In this document: positions 53,524 to 62,185 of the stretch, in pieces
Position numbering within the stretch: position 1 is the stretch's first letter
Layout: each line of letters opens with the position of its first letter
From: a bacterium
GTDB taxonomy: Bacteria > Actinomycetota > Acidimicrobiia > Spongiisociales > ZC4RG35
DNA: 64,000 nucleotides
Assembly: GCA_028823995.1 (NCBI GenBank)
Contig: JAPPFD010000030.1
Coordinates: forward strand, 172,927 to 236,926
Direction of reading: 5' to 3'
Notes under the pieces: model-generated
Databases searched by the model: none
Told to the model about the DNA's origin: nothing
What the model saw: only the letters and a program-made list of their open reading frames with translations
Made by a program: the position numbers and the translations under genes

Positions 53524-54843
53524 TTACAGGAACATCTCGATCCAGTCGCTCGCAAAGTAGAGGAGGCTGGCAAGCGAGACCACCCACATCAGGACATGGA
53601 TCTCGCCCGACTTCCCCTTAACCACCTTGATCAGGGTGTGAGTCACGAATCCGGCCGCAATCCCGACCGTGATCGAGAATGTCAACGGCATGAGGATCAC
53701 CGCCAGCAGCGCCGGCAGACCTTCCTCCAGGTCCGTGAAGTCGATGTGCTTGAGTAGCCCGACCATGAGGAACCCGATCAGGATCAGCACCGGCGCCGTC
53801 GCCTGGGCCGGGACAATCCCGGCGAGGGGCGACAGGACGATGGCGACCAGGAAGAGAATCCCGGTGACGACGGACGTCAGTCCGGTCTTTCCTCCTTCGG
53901 CCACTCCTGCCGAACTCTCGATGTAACTGGTGTTCGAGCTGACTCCGGCCACTCCTCCGAGGGCCGCGCCGAGCGAGTCCACCAACAGCAAGCTCTTGAG
54001 GCGGGGGATTCCGCCTTTCTCGTCGGTCAACTCTGCTTGTTCGACTATGGCGGTGGCGGTGCCCATCGTGTCGAAGAAGTCGGCGAGCATCAGGGTGAAG
54101 ATCGCCAAGCACGCCGACAGGAAGCCGAGTTCCGCAAACGAGTTGCCCAGGTCGAAGGCTCCGAAGGTGTCGAAGCTCACCGACGCCGCGAGGTCGTCCG
54201 GCACGCTGGCCACTCCTGCTATCAGCGCCACGATGGTGGTGATGGCGATGGTGATGATCATCGCCCCCTTCACCTTGCGGGCCAATAGAACCAAACCGAT
54301 CAGCACTCCGACCAGGGTCACGCCTTGGGCGGCCTCGGTGGGGAACACGAATTCGACGATCGTGCCGCCTCCTCCGCGAACCAGCCCGCCGTTAACCAAG
54401 CCGATGAACAGGATGAAAAGGCCAATGCCCACGCCGATCGAGTACTTGAGGCTGGTCGGTATCGCTGCCATAACGGCTTCCCGCAGGCCCAACAAGACCA
54501 GGATGGTGACCAGAACGCCTTCCCACACAACGACACCCATGGCGCCCTCGATCGAGAGCCCATCGGCTGTCAGGCTGAAGGCAACCACCGCGTTCAGCCC
54601 CAGACCGGCCGCCATCGCTATCGGATAATTAGAGAAAACTCCCATAGCGATCGTCATGATGGCGGCTACCAGGGCCGTACCGGCTGCCACGGCAGCGGGG
54701 TCAAGGCCTCCGGCGCTGAGGATTCCGGCGTTGACGAACAATATGTACGCCATCACCAGGAATGTGGTGATGCCCGCGCGGACCTCTGTGCCAACCGAGG
54801 AGCCCCGTTCAGAGATTCTGAAATAGCTGTCTAAACCTTGCAT
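53524..54843 (-). CDS. AzgA-type adenine/guanine/hypoxanthine permease (NCS2)
   Basis: A 439-residue membrane transporter with about 13 helices. AzgA-family marks are EVRAGITTFLVMAYILFVNAGIL near residue 21, NYPIAMAAGLGLNAVVAFS near residue 72, ADFFDTMGTATAIVEQAEL near residue 253 and LGGVAGVSSNTSYIESSAGVAEGGKTGL near residue 295. It imports purine bases with protons. AAGGAGGT lies before the ATG. The adenine deaminase gene follows. Confidence 0.9.
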   Translation of the reverse strand: MQGLDSYFRISERGSSVGTEVRAGITTFLVMAYILFVNAGILSAGGLDPAAVAAGTALVAAIMTIAMGVFSNYPIAMAAGLGLNAVVAFSLTADGLSIEGAMGVVVWEGVLVTILVLLGLREAVMAAIPTSLKYSIGVGIGLFILFIGLVNGGLVRGGGGTIVEFVFPTEAAQGVTLVGVLIGLVLLARKVKGAMIITIAITTIVALIAGVASVPDDLAASVSFDTFGAFDLGNSFAELGFLSACLAIFTLMLADFFDTMGTATAIVEQAELTDEKGGIPRLKSLLLVDSLGAALGGVAGVSSNTSYIESSAGVAEGGKTGLTSVVTGILFLVAIVLSPLAGIVPAQATAPVLILIGFLMVGLLKHIDFTDLEEGLPALLAVILMPLTFSITVGIAAGFVTHTLIKVVKGKSGEIHVLMWVVSLASLLYFASDWIEMFL

Positions 54844-55009
54844 CAGTCCTACCTCCTTCCAAACTACGTAATAAACAGACAGCAGACACCAACCATCCTA
54901 TTGGCGCAGGCCGGAGGTCAACGGCTCAAACGATGTTTAATGTCTGCCGACCTGCGGGGAATCTCCTGATCGGTGCCCAAACCAGTCTTCAAGACTGTCA
55001 CACCGAGGG
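54844..55009. other. Gene-free region upstream of the permease gene
   Basis: This part of the 350 nt gap 54844-55193 holds the permease leader on the minus strand, with a possible -10 ATCCTA/-35 GGTCAA pair (read on the plus strand, 54895-54921, spacing only 15). It also has a 15-nt perfect palindrome CAGTCTTCAAGACTG at 54983-54997. No purine riboswitch consensus is seen. Confidence 0.3.
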
Positions 55010-55135
55010 CGGGATGGTGGAAGCGGCGCAGGAACACCGGCTTCAATCTCGAGTTCACCATAGATGTTGGAGACGCCAAGCCGAACCGCCGGCGCGCTGT
55101 TTGTTACGATCCGTCCCCACGAGGAGGCCAGACCC
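55010..55135 (+). pseudogene. rplI: Decayed fragment of rplI (L9 C-terminal half)
   Basis: This stretch is similar to 51766-51925 of the intact rplI. In one frame it reads RRRNTGFNLE (intact: [10 protein letters not shown]). After a frameshift it reads [20 protein letters not shown] (intact: [20 protein letters not shown]), then reaches a stop within about 14 codons. A 19-nt identical run (ATCCGTCCCCACGAGGAGG) is shared. Gaps and at least two frame changes rule out function as L9. Confidence 0.8.
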
Positions 55136-55193
55136 GATCGTGGCGGGTGTGCACCCGCCACTTGACAAGGACCCAGATGTCAGGAGGCTGTCC

Positions 55194-55586
55194 GTGCCGA
55201 CCGAAAAACGACAGCAAGTATCTTCCAACCGTCCGTGGGATCCGGTGGGTTACTCCCGTGCGGTACGGATGGGAAACCTTGTCGAAGTAGCCGGAACCAC
55301 CGCCGCGGCGCCTGATGGAACCGTGATCGCGCCCGGGGACATGTACGGACAGACCCAGGCCTGTCTGAAGATAATGCTCTCCGCGATGGCGGAGTTGGGC
55401 GCCACGCCGGAAAACGTGATCAGGACCAGGATGTTCTTGACCGACATCTCACGGTGGGAGGAAGCCGGGCGGGCCCACGCCGAGGTCTTCGGTGAGATAA
55501 AGCCCGCATCCACGATGGTCGAGGTGTCGAGTTTTCTGGACCCGGGCTTTCTGATCGAGATCGAGGCGACCGCCGTCTGCGACTAG
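55194..55586 (+). CDS. RidA family protein
   Basis: A 130-residue YjgF/RidA-type trimeric protein, usually an imine/enamine deaminase or ligand-binding relative. Family blocks are GYSRAVRMGNLVEVAGTTA, QTQACLKIMLSAMAELGATPENVIRTRMFLTDISRW and the C-terminal STMVEVSSFLDPGFLIEIEATAV. The Arg of the RxR/xxRxR active site is present (IRTRMFL). GTG 55194 follows AGGAGG by 6 nt. It lies just after the rplI relic. Confidence 0.88.
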   Translation: MPTEKRQQVSSNRPWDPVGYSRAVRMGNLVEVAGTTAAAPDGTVIAPGDMYGQTQACLKIMLSAMAELGATPENVIRTRMFLTDISRWEEAGRAHAEVFGEIKPASTMVEVSSFLDPGFLIEIEATAVCD

Positions 55587-55664
55587 CTCCGGGATTGATC
55601 TCTTATAATGCCGATGGCCTCACATACCAGTTGACTTACCGGCTCGATAAGGATAAGAGATCCC

Positions 55665-56090
55665 ATGGCCGAAACCCCCAAGTGGACTATCTCGCGGTTA
55701 GCCGCGGAGGTAGAGGAGGCCTTAGCAAAGGGTATTGCGGGGGATGGCGGGTTGATAGAGGGTCGGGCGATGAAGGTGAAAGCCTCCCCCGAACTGGGCA
55801 ACTCGAGCAAGATAGTGATGGGGCTTTCGGCTCTGCCACCCAACTTTTCGACGGTACCCCATTCCCACGAGGCAGAAGAGGTGGCCGTGGCGATCTCCGG
55901 CTCGGGCTGGTTGGACATCGACGACAAGTCCTACTCCATGGAGGCCGGAACTATCGTATTCGCCTCTTCCAACCATCCCCATACGACCCATTCGGGACCC
56001 GACGGTCTCACGGTGCTCTGGTTCTACGCCCCGCCCGGTTCGGAGGTGCGCTGGTTGGAGCCCGACGCCGACGGAGAAGGCTCCCGGTAA
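55665..56090 (+). CDS. Cupin-domain protein
   Basis: A 141-residue single-cupin protein. The metal motif is VPHSHEAEEVAVAISGSGWLDIDDKSYSMEAG near residues 65-96 (His, His, Glu), with the second-motif His in FASSNHPHTTHSG near residue 106. Probably cytosolic with unknown substrate. A clean 78 nt gap separates it from ridA. Repeat copy C begins 5 nt after its stop. Confidence 0.85.
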   Translation: MAETPKWTISRLAAEVEEALAKGIAGDGGLIEGRAMKVKASPELGNSSKIVMGLSALPPNFSTVPHSHEAEEVAVAISGSGWLDIDDKSYSMEAGTIVFASSNHPHTTHSGPDGLTVLWFYAPPGSEVRWLEPDADGEGSR

Positions 56091-56095
56091 CCTAT

Positions 56096-56340
56096 CCGGC
56101 CCGGGCGGTCACATAACGGGTCCTGTCGACACACGGGAAGTCGCGAAAATCTCGTCCCCTATCGGGATTCCCTCCCCCGCCACCGCCTTACCATGGTCGA
56201 ACAGCTCTGTCCAGCCTGAGACAGGGCTTGCTGATAAGGTCGATTATGATCCCTCGACTCGGTCCGGGCGGCGCCTGAACGGACGGTCTCGATGCTTGGC
56301 TGGTTTCAGTGTGGAATGTGGGTGGGACAGAGTCAACCTC
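56096..56340 (-). repeat. Dispersed intergenic element, diverged copy C
   Basis: Read on the minus strand this matches copies A and B in order. It starts GGTTGACTC-TGTC (from 56340), then GTCCG...CCCGGACCG (56261-56286), a GAGGGATCATAATC block like their GAGGTCATATCTC, and GTTCGACC followed by GGCGGTGGCGGGGGAGGG. It then has GATTTTCGCGACTT, identical to copy B, and GTTATGTG-ACCG ending near 56096. It fills most of the 323 nt gap 56091-56413, and its 3' end abuts the stop of the convergent cupin gene. Similarity is clearly lower than between A and B. Confidence 0.6.
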
Positions 56341-56413
56341 CCGACCGCAGCTTTTTTCACAGCCTGCCGCAAAACCCACGACAGGTGTCGACCCGGCACC
56401 GCGACCGGGCAAG

Positions 56414-56650
56414 CTAGGTCTCTATGACACAGATCACGTCGCCCGTGTTTACCTCCGCGTCCTCCGACACCGTGAGTTCGGTAACGGTCCCCGCCACGGG
56501 GGAAGGGACTTCGGTCTCGACCTTGTCGGTTTCCACGAGAGCCAGTTCGGCGCCCTCCTCAACCTGGTCCCCCACCTCGACCAGCCACTCCAGCAGCACC
56601 ACCTCGTCCACGGTCTCGCCCAACCTGGGCATCTTCACCTCGTAACGCAT
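56414..56650 (-). CDS. Stand-alone lipoyl domain (E2-like)
   Basis: A 78-residue protein that is only a biotinyl/lipoyl domain: YEVKMPRLGETVDEVVLLEWLVEVGDQV, the lipoylation hairpin VETDKVETEV with Lys near residue 43, and GTVTELTVSEDAEV. No subunit-binding or acyltransferase domain follows. It is encoded 12 nt after an E1-alpha gene, so it should carry the acyl or aldehyde unit for that E1. The acyltransferase (E2 core) and E3 must lie elsewhere or be replaced. Confidence 0.88.
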   Translation of the reverse strand: MRYEVKMPRLGETVDEVVLLEWLVEVGDQVEEGAELALVETDKVETEVPSPVAGTVTELTVSEDAEVNTGDVICVIET

Positions 56651-56662
56651 CCGTCGACCCGC

Positions 56663-57655
56663 CTACACCGGTGCGTAGATGTTTCCGAACATGGCGTCGA
56701 CGGTGGCCGGGGGGCTCGCCTCGACCACTTCTATCGCCGCCTTGAGGCGGGCGGCCACCCGTTCGTCTATCCCGTCGGCGTCTCCCGCGGCCAACAGCCC
56801 CTCGGATTCCAGCCTTGCCCGGAAAGTGTTGATGGGGTCGCGCTCGTACCAGCGCTCGAACTCTCCTTCGGGACGGTATTCGGCCTTGTCCGCCCGGGAG
56901 TGGCCGGCGTAACGGTAGGTCTTCATCTCCAACAGGGTGGGGCCCCCACCAGAGCGCGCGACATCCAGAGCCGCACTCACCGCCTCGACGGTCTGATCGG
57001 GGTCTTGTCCGTCGACGATGATCCCGGGGATGCCGTAGGAGGCCGCCCGGTCGGCCAGGTCCTCGATGGGCGTGGTCAGGTCGATGCGGCTGTACTCCCC
57101 GTACTGGTTGTTCTCGCATATGAACACCACCGGCAGGTTCCATATAGCCGCCAGGTTCAAGCCCTCATGGAAGGCGCCGATGTTGGCAGCCCCGTCGCCG
57201 AAAACTCCGATGGCCGCGTCGTCGGTTCCCCGCACCTGGGCGGTGAGCGCCGCCCCGGCCGCGACCGGGATGCCTGCCCCGATGATGGCGAAAGTGGGCA
57301 GCAGGCCCAGTTCCCTATCACAGAGATGCATGGAGCCGGCGATCCCCCCGACGCAGCCGATCTCCCGACCCATGATCTCTCCGAGGATCACCTCGGGAGT
57401 CATGCCCAGCGCCAAGCCTATGCCGTGGCCCCGATAGGTACAGGTCACCAGGTCGGTGGGCCGGGCCGCAGCCGCGATCCCCACCGCCACCGCTTCCTGG
57501 CCCTGGGCGGTGTGGGTGGTGCCGTGCACCCGCCCCTCGGCGAACAGTCCCTGCACCCGGTCCTCGAAGGCTCGTATCTCCACCATCCGCTCATAGCGGG
57601 CCACCCGGTCGGCGGCGACCGCCCGGCGGCGTTCCATTCTGTCGGCGTCGCCCAT
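56663..57655 (-). CDS. TPP-dependent 2-oxo acid/acetoin dehydrogenase E1, alpha subunit
   Basis: A 330-residue E1-alpha of the acetoin/pyruvate/branched-chain dehydrogenase type. The TPP motif is GVFGDGAANIGAFHEGLNLAAIWNLPVVFICENNQYGE (GDG...NN, residues 158-195). THTAQGQEAVAVGI near residue 47 and YRYAGHSRAD near residue 257 are family marks. Its ATG shares one base with the E1-beta stop (TGATG). GTG 57685 is an alternative start. Acetoin dehydrogenase is favoured by the alpha-beta split and lengths; pyruvate is possible. Confidence 0.9.
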   Translation of the reverse strand: MGDADRMERRRAVAADRVARYERMVEIRAFEDRVQGLFAEGRVHGTTHTAQGQEAVAVGIAAAARPTDLVTCTYRGHGIGLALGMTPEVILGEIMGREIGCVGGIAGSMHLCDRELGLLPTFAIIGAGIPVAAGAALTAQVRGTDDAAIGVFGDGAANIGAFHEGLNLAAIWNLPVVFICENNQYGEYSRIDLTTPIEDLADRAASYGIPGIIVDGQDPDQTVEAVSAALDVARSGGGPTLLEMKTYRYAGHSRADKAEYRPEGEFERWYERDPINTFRARLESEGLLAAGDADGIDERVAARLKAAIEVVEASPPATVDAMFGNIYAPV

Positions 57656-58674
57656 CACGCGCTTCTCCCTTCTCCCACCCACCACGGGTCAGGCGCCCGA
57701 CCGGTGACCAGCAGTTGATCGATCTGATCTGTCACGTACCCGGGGTTGGGCATGTAGCGCTGTTCCAGTTCCCGCCCGAAGGGCACCGGCACGTCCGGAC
57801 AGGTGATCCGCAGCACCGGGGCGCGCAACTCCCCGAACAACCGGGCGCCCACGTAGGCGGCGATCTCGGTCCCCCACCCCGAGGTGTAGGGACTTTCCTC
57901 AACTATCACCAGCCGACCGGTCCGTCTCACCGCCGAGACGACGCCGTCGCGGTCCCAGGGGATGAGGGTCTGGAGGTCGATCACCTCGGCCGACCAGTCT
58001 TGGGAGGCCTCGGCGGCGGCCAGCGCCACCTTCACCATCGCTCCGGCGGAGACGACGGTCACATCGTCGCCCTCCCTAACCCGTCGGGCTTCGCCCAGCG
58101 GGATGATGCCGTCGGCGCCGGTGGTCACCTGGCCCCGGCCGCCATAGAGCGCCCGCGGCTCCAGCACCACCACCGGATTGGGGTCGCGGATCGCCGACCG
58201 CAACAGGCCGTAGGCGGACTGGGGACCGGACAGCATCACCATCTTCAGGCCGGGGGCGTGGCTCATCCAGTTCTCCATGGTCTGGGAGTGCTGGCACCCG
58301 AAGCCCAAGCCTGCGCCGATGGAAGCCCTGACGGTCATCGGGCAAGTGAACGCCCCTCTGGACAGGAAGTGAAACTTGCCGGCCTCGGTTACCACCATGT
58401 CGAGCGCCACGCCGAGGAACTCGATGAACATGATCTCGGCGACCGGACGAAGACCGGAGGCGGCCGCTCCCACCGCCATCCCCAGGAATCCCATCTCCGA
58501 GATGGGAGTGTCCCTCACCCGGGATGGCCCGAACTCCTCCAAGAGCCCGTCGGAGGTCTTGAAAGGACCACCGGCCACAGCCACGTCCTCCCCGAACACC
58601 ACCACATCGGGGTCTTCGCGCATCTCGTCGCCCAGGGCGGCGGCCACCGCCTGGTTCATCCGCATCCGGACCAT
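57655..58674 (-). CDS. TPP-dependent 2-oxo acid/acetoin dehydrogenase E1, beta subunit
   Basis: A 339-residue E1-beta subunit. It shows VVVFGEDVAVAGGPFKTSDGL near residue 24, the RVRDTPISEMGFLGMAVGAA block with TPP-contact Glu near residue 60, GFGCQHSQTMENWMSHAPGLKMV near residue 125 and IDLQTLIPWDRDGV near residue 235. In this operon beta precedes alpha. It starts directly after the TAA of the ceramidase-like gene (TAAATG), so it is translated as part of the same unit. Confidence 0.9.
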   Translation of the reverse strand: MVRMRMNQAVAAALGDEMREDPDVVVFGEDVAVAGGPFKTSDGLLEEFGPSRVRDTPISEMGFLGMAVGAAASGLRPVAEIMFIEFLGVALDMVVTEAGKFHFLSRGAFTCPMTVRASIGAGLGFGCQHSQTMENWMSHAPGLKMVMLSGPQSAYGLLRSAIRDPNPVVVLEPRALYGGRGQVTTGADGIIPLGEARRVREGDDVTVVSAGAMVKVALAAAEASQDWSAEVIDLQTLIPWDRDGVVSAVRRTGRLVIVEESPYTSGWGTEIAAYVGARLFGELRAPVLRITCPDVPVPFGRELEQRYMPNPGYVTDQIDQLLVTGRAPDPWWVGEGRSA

Positions 58675-60132
58675 TTACCACAACTCCTTTAGCATTTCGA
58701 CACCCGCTTCCACCAGTATCGCCTCTGATTCGGGGGCGACCTGTTCGATCAAACCGTAACTGTGGTGGGCGTAGTCCACTTCGTATCCACCATGAGGGTA
58801 CTCGGCAGCGCTGGGCAGGTAGGAGATGACCCCGTTGGAGTAGCCGGAGAAGACGGTCTTGGCCCGGTCCGCTGGAGACCGGTCCCTGATGGCCAGGGCG
58901 ATCTCGGCGAATGCCTCGCCCGGGATCGCCACGATCGCGGTGTCTCCTATCCGGATGGCCTGTATGAAGGCCGGGACCCGGTCGTAGGGCGCCTCTTCCA
59001 GCTGGGCGATCGCCGCCTCCGCCCAACTGATGTGGTACTGGATAGGGTTGAGTTCCTCCCAGCCGGCGCCGGCTTCCCGAGCCTTATCCAGGTTGTCCTG
59101 GTAATGGTCCCGCTCGGCCTGCACCTCGGCGATGGAGGGAACCCGCTTCAGCGGCAGGTCCACCACCGTGGACGCCACCGCAAGCTCCTGTGGCGGCTGC
59201 GTCTCGGCACGCGCCACCCGGTAGAGGGCGATGGGGGTCACCGACCCGTAGGCGAGCCGGTCGATCCGGGTCTCAAAGGTCTCGATGTTGCCCATGGCAT
59301 GGAGGGCCTCGGCCGCCAACTTCTCGCCGAACGCCTTCTCGGCGCCGGTCTCGGGCAGGAACGCCTGCAGCGGAAGGACGTTGCCTCCCGCACCCTGCAA
59401 AAAGACGCACATCGCTCCGGTCGCCTCTTCGACTGCCTCTCTGAGCGGCCAGGGAAAGTCGGGGTTGATGGCCGGGTCTTCGGGACCCACCGTCACCGGG
59501 TGGCACCCGAAGCTCACCACCACCGCCAGGGGCGAACCGTCCTCGCGGTCGACCCTGATCACGCCCGCATCCCGATCGATAGGGCCATCGGGGTTCCACC
59601 CCAGGATGGTGTTCAGAGACCCCACCGTGCCCTCCACGCCCTGGACCCGCTCCCGCCGGTTCACCGTCAACCCCTGGACCTCGGTGCTGGTCGAGCCGAC
59701 TCTCACCGGCACGGTGTTCTCCGCCGCTATCCGGGCGGCCGACGCCAACTGGTGGGGGAGTATCTCGAAGTAGGCCTGCTCGGAGGCCTTGATCTCGTCG
59801 AGGCGCCCTCCCAGCTTCACCCGACCGGGGGTGTGGGGTCCGGCATGGGTGTGGCTCACATTCAGCAGCACCGATTCGGGCCGGGTGGAGATGGCCTCGG
59901 CTATCTGCTCCCGGATCATGGTGGCGTAGTCAGGGTTCAGAATGGCCAGGTCGATTCCGAGTATCGCCACTCGCTCGGTTTCGGATTCGAGCACCAGGGC
60001 GGTGGCTGTGAGCGGCGCTCGCACCTCGGTTGCGGGAATCCAACGTCGCACGTATCCGACCAGGTCGGCGGGGACAGGCGGAGTGATGTCGGTTCGACCC
60101 ACCCCTCCCCGCAGGCTGCTATTGGAAGTCAT
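58675..60132 (-). CDS. Neutral/alkaline ceramidase-like N-terminal domain hydrolase
   Basis: A 485-residue protein of the neutral/alkaline non-lysosomal ceramidase N-terminal family. Zinc-site motifs include VLLNVSHTHAGPHTPG near residue 88, VVSFGCHPVTVGP near residue 208, and YSNGVISYLPSAAEYPHGGYEVD near residue 430. There is no signal peptide, and the C-terminal immunoglobulin domain of true ceramidases is missing. Many such truncated proteins in environmental bacteria act on other amides. It is first in the E1 operon. Confidence 0.85.
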   Translation of the reverse strand: MTSNSSLRGGVGRTDITPPVPADLVGYVRRWIPATEVRAPLTATALVLESETERVAILGIDLAILNPDYATMIREQIAEAISTRPESVLLNVSHTHAGPHTPGRVKLGGRLDEIKASEQAYFEILPHQLASAARIAAENTVPVRVGSTSTEVQGLTVNRRERVQGVEGTVGSLNTILGWNPDGPIDRDAGVIRVDREDGSPLAVVVSFGCHPVTVGPEDPAINPDFPWPLREAVEEATGAMCVFLQGAGGNVLPLQAFLPETGAEKAFGEKLAAEALHAMGNIETFETRIDRLAYGSVTPIALYRVARAETQPPQELAVASTVVDLPLKRVPSIAEVQAERDHYQDNLDKAREAGAGWEELNPIQYHISWAEAAIAQLEEAPYDRVPAFIQAIRIGDTAIVAIPGEAFAEIALAIRDRSPADRAKTVFSGYSNGVISYLPSAAEYPHGGYEVDYAHHSYGLIEQVAPESEAILVEAGVEMLKELW

Positions 60133-60238
60133 GGGAGCCTTCCTTTGTTCGGCTGATCATCCAGTGGCTCCGACTATAGAGAAGCAGGCCGTAGGCCGAC
60201 CATTTTCCGCTGGTTGTCTTGCGACAGCACTTGCCGAA

Positions 60239-61024
60239 TCAGTAGAAAAGCAGTCCCCCGCTGACATTGATGGTCGCCGCCGAGATGTAGCTTGCGTGAG
60301 TGGAGAGAAGGAAGACCGCCACCCGGGCGATCTCCTCGGGTCTGGCCAGCCGACCCATGGGGGTGGACGCCGCCAGAGCAGCGAGGTCCTCCGAGGTGAG
60401 GCCGACCCCCAGCATGGGCGTGTCCACCACTCCGGGTGCGATCGAGTTCACCATGATCCCATGTGGGGCGTATGCGGTGGAGAGACCCCGGCACATCGAG
60501 ACGATGCCTCCCTTGGAGGCCGAATAGACCACGGATCCGTGGCTTCCTCCCGTCCACCAACCCTGGGAACTCAGAGTGACCATACGTCCTCCTCCCCCCC
60601 GGGCCTTGAGCGCCTCCCCCACCGCCTGGTTCAGGAAGAACGACGCCTTCAGGTTCACGCCGTGCTGGACGTCCCAGTCCTTCCGGGTGATCTCGGCGGT
60701 GCTCGACCGGCGGATCAGGATGCCGGCGCAGTGAACCAACCCCCATAGGTCATCGAATTCCTCCAACGTCCTGTCAACCACTAAACAGGGCGCCTCGGAT
60801 CCGGTCAGATCGATCTCGATGCCCAGATGGCTGTCGGGATTCTCCCACTCCTCCATCTCCGCTCGCAACGCGGGACCGTTCACGTCCACTCCGCAGACGC
60901 GCGCCCCACAGGCCGCAGCCAGCCTGGCGGTGGCTCTTCCGATACCGCTGGCAGCGCCGGTGACTATCACCCCCCGGCCCGAAAGCCCCGCCCCCAGAGA
61001 AAGTTGCTCGTCTGTCATGGTCAT
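60239..61024 (-). CDS. SDR-family oxidoreductase with altered NNAG motif
   Basis: A 261-residue SDR. The cofactor motif is VTGAASGIGRATARLAA, the active site YSASKGG near residue 167, and the C-terminus is ISAATINVSGGLLFY. The usual NNAG is HCAG (LVHCAGILI). It is a paralogue of the gene at 63109-63882, sharing the N-terminal LSLGAGL-type leader and the ATINVSG ending. Substrate is unknown; the DapB-like and phosphotriesterase-like neighbours suggest a common catabolic pathway. Confidence 0.86.
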   Translation of the reverse strand: MTMTDEQLSLGAGLSGRGVIVTGAASGIGRATARLAAACGARVCGVDVNGPALRAEMEEWENPDSHLGIEIDLTGSEAPCLVVDRTLEEFDDLWGLVHCAGILIRRSSTAEITRKDWDVQHGVNLKASFFLNQAVGEALKARGGGGRMVTLSSQGWWTGGSHGSVVYSASKGGIVSMCRGLSTAYAPHGIMVNSIAPGVVDTPMLGVGLTSEDLAALAASTPMGRLARPEEIARVAVFLLSTHASYISAATINVSGGLLFY

Positions 61025-61120
61025 ATGAGGCTAGGTTGCCGTTGACCAGCAAACCCGCAATCGGGTGGGATTGTTCCCGCGGCCAAGCAGGTCGCCACGG
61101 GACAGGATGCCTCCGCCAGG

Positions 61121-62185
61121 TCAGCCCTGGACCCGTCTGCGGATGCCGGGAGGAGGATGGGCTCCCAACCACGGAGCGGCAGGAAGCAGGTCCGTGGCGG
61201 TGTAGAGGCCCGGAGGCGCCGACAACACCGCCGGGATGGTGTTGACCAACAGGGCCGAGGTGGTGAGTATCGACGTGGTCCCGGGCTGGATGGTCACGTT
61301 CAGGGTGTTCTCGCCCTCTATCCGGATGTGATCTCGGGTTTGAATGCCCACCGACTGCGGATCCACATGAAGGGACAGGTCAAACCGGAGCCAGGGACTC
61401 CCGTCAACCCAGCCGGTCGCATCCTGAACCACACCGGCCGTCTCTCCCGCGGAAACCACATACTCGGCGAGTTGATAAGGTCGCTCGGCGATCAATGGCT
61501 GGACATTCTCCTCGAAACGGTCGAGGTCTTTGCCCAGCACCCCGGCGATGACTCGGGCGCTTTCCTCGAACCCGATGTGACCGCGGATGATCCCTGCTCG
61601 GCGGGCTTCCTCGAACCCGGCCGGACTGTAGCCCACCCCCAACAAGCGATGGACGGTCCGCCCGAATACCGAGCAATCGAGCATGCGGGTCACCGATACG
61701 CGCTGGACGTCCCAGGAAGCGCCGGCGATCACCACCGGGAGGACATCGAACACGTACCCGGGATTGATGCCGGTGGCCACCACCGCCGCTCCCCCGGCGC
61801 GGCAGGCTGCTTCGATCTCTCCGGCCGCCGCTGGGTCGGCGACGTTCGGGTAGAACATTTCTTCGCTCGAGGTAACCACGCTCACCCCCCGCTCCACGCA
61901 TCTAATGATGTCTTCTTTGACATCGGTAACCGGAGAGCGGGTCGCGATCAGGGCGACTTCCGGTCGGAGTTGGTCCAGTAAGAGGTCGGCGTCGGTGGAC
62001 CACCGCAGATCGGCCGGGTGCTCCCCGGATTCCATGCGCCCTCGAGCCGAGGCGCTGCTGCCGATCACCGCCCCCACCGGATGGAGCCACTGCCTGGTCC
62101 GAGCGAGCCGGAGCGCCGCCCGGCCCACTGTTCCCATTCCGAACAGGATCACCCTCACCGGCGCCGTGGTTGCGGTGGAACTCAT
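61121..62185 (-). CDS. DapB-like NAD(P) dehydrogenase (2,4-diaminopentanoate dehydrogenase-like)
   Basis: A 354-residue protein with an N-terminal Rossmann fold (RVILFGMGTVGRAALRLA) and a DapB-type second domain. The order VALIATRSPVTDVKEDIIRCVERGVSVVTSSEEMFYP, then GINPGYVFDVLPVVIAGA, matches 2,4-diaminopentanoate dehydrogenase-like amine dehydrogenases rather than true dihydrodipicolinate reductase. It starts at ATG 62185, overlapping the phosphotriesterase-family stop by ATGA. Substrate is unknown; an amine or lactone-derived intermediate is possible. Confidence 0.8.
   Translation of the reverse strand: MSSTATTAPVRVILFGMGTVGRAALRLARTRQWLHPVGAVIGSSASARGRMESGEHPADLRWSTDADLLLDQLRPEVALIATRSPVTDVKEDIIRCVERGVSVVTSSEEMFYPNVADPAAAGEIEAACRAGGAAVVATGINPGYVFDVLPVVIAGASWDVQRVSVTRMLDCSVFGRTVHRLLGVGYSPAGFEEARRAGIIRGHIGFEESARVIAGVLGKDLDRFEENVQPLIAERPYQLAEYVVSAGETAGVVQDATGWVDGSPWLRFDLSLHVDPQSVGIQTRDHIRIEGENTLNVTIQPGTTSILTTSALLVNTIPAVLSAPPGLYTATDLLPAAPWLGAHPPPGIRRRVQG

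Noticed and set aside
54844..54950. Purine riboswitch upstream of the AzgA-type permease
   Set aside because: The conserved loop-loop and core sequences of purine riboswitches are not present on either strand.
54960..55060. Possible selenocysteine tRNA (CTTCAAG loop between CCAGT and ACTGT)
   Set aside because: No matching acceptor stem or T arm could be built, and part of the stretch is explained by rplI homology.
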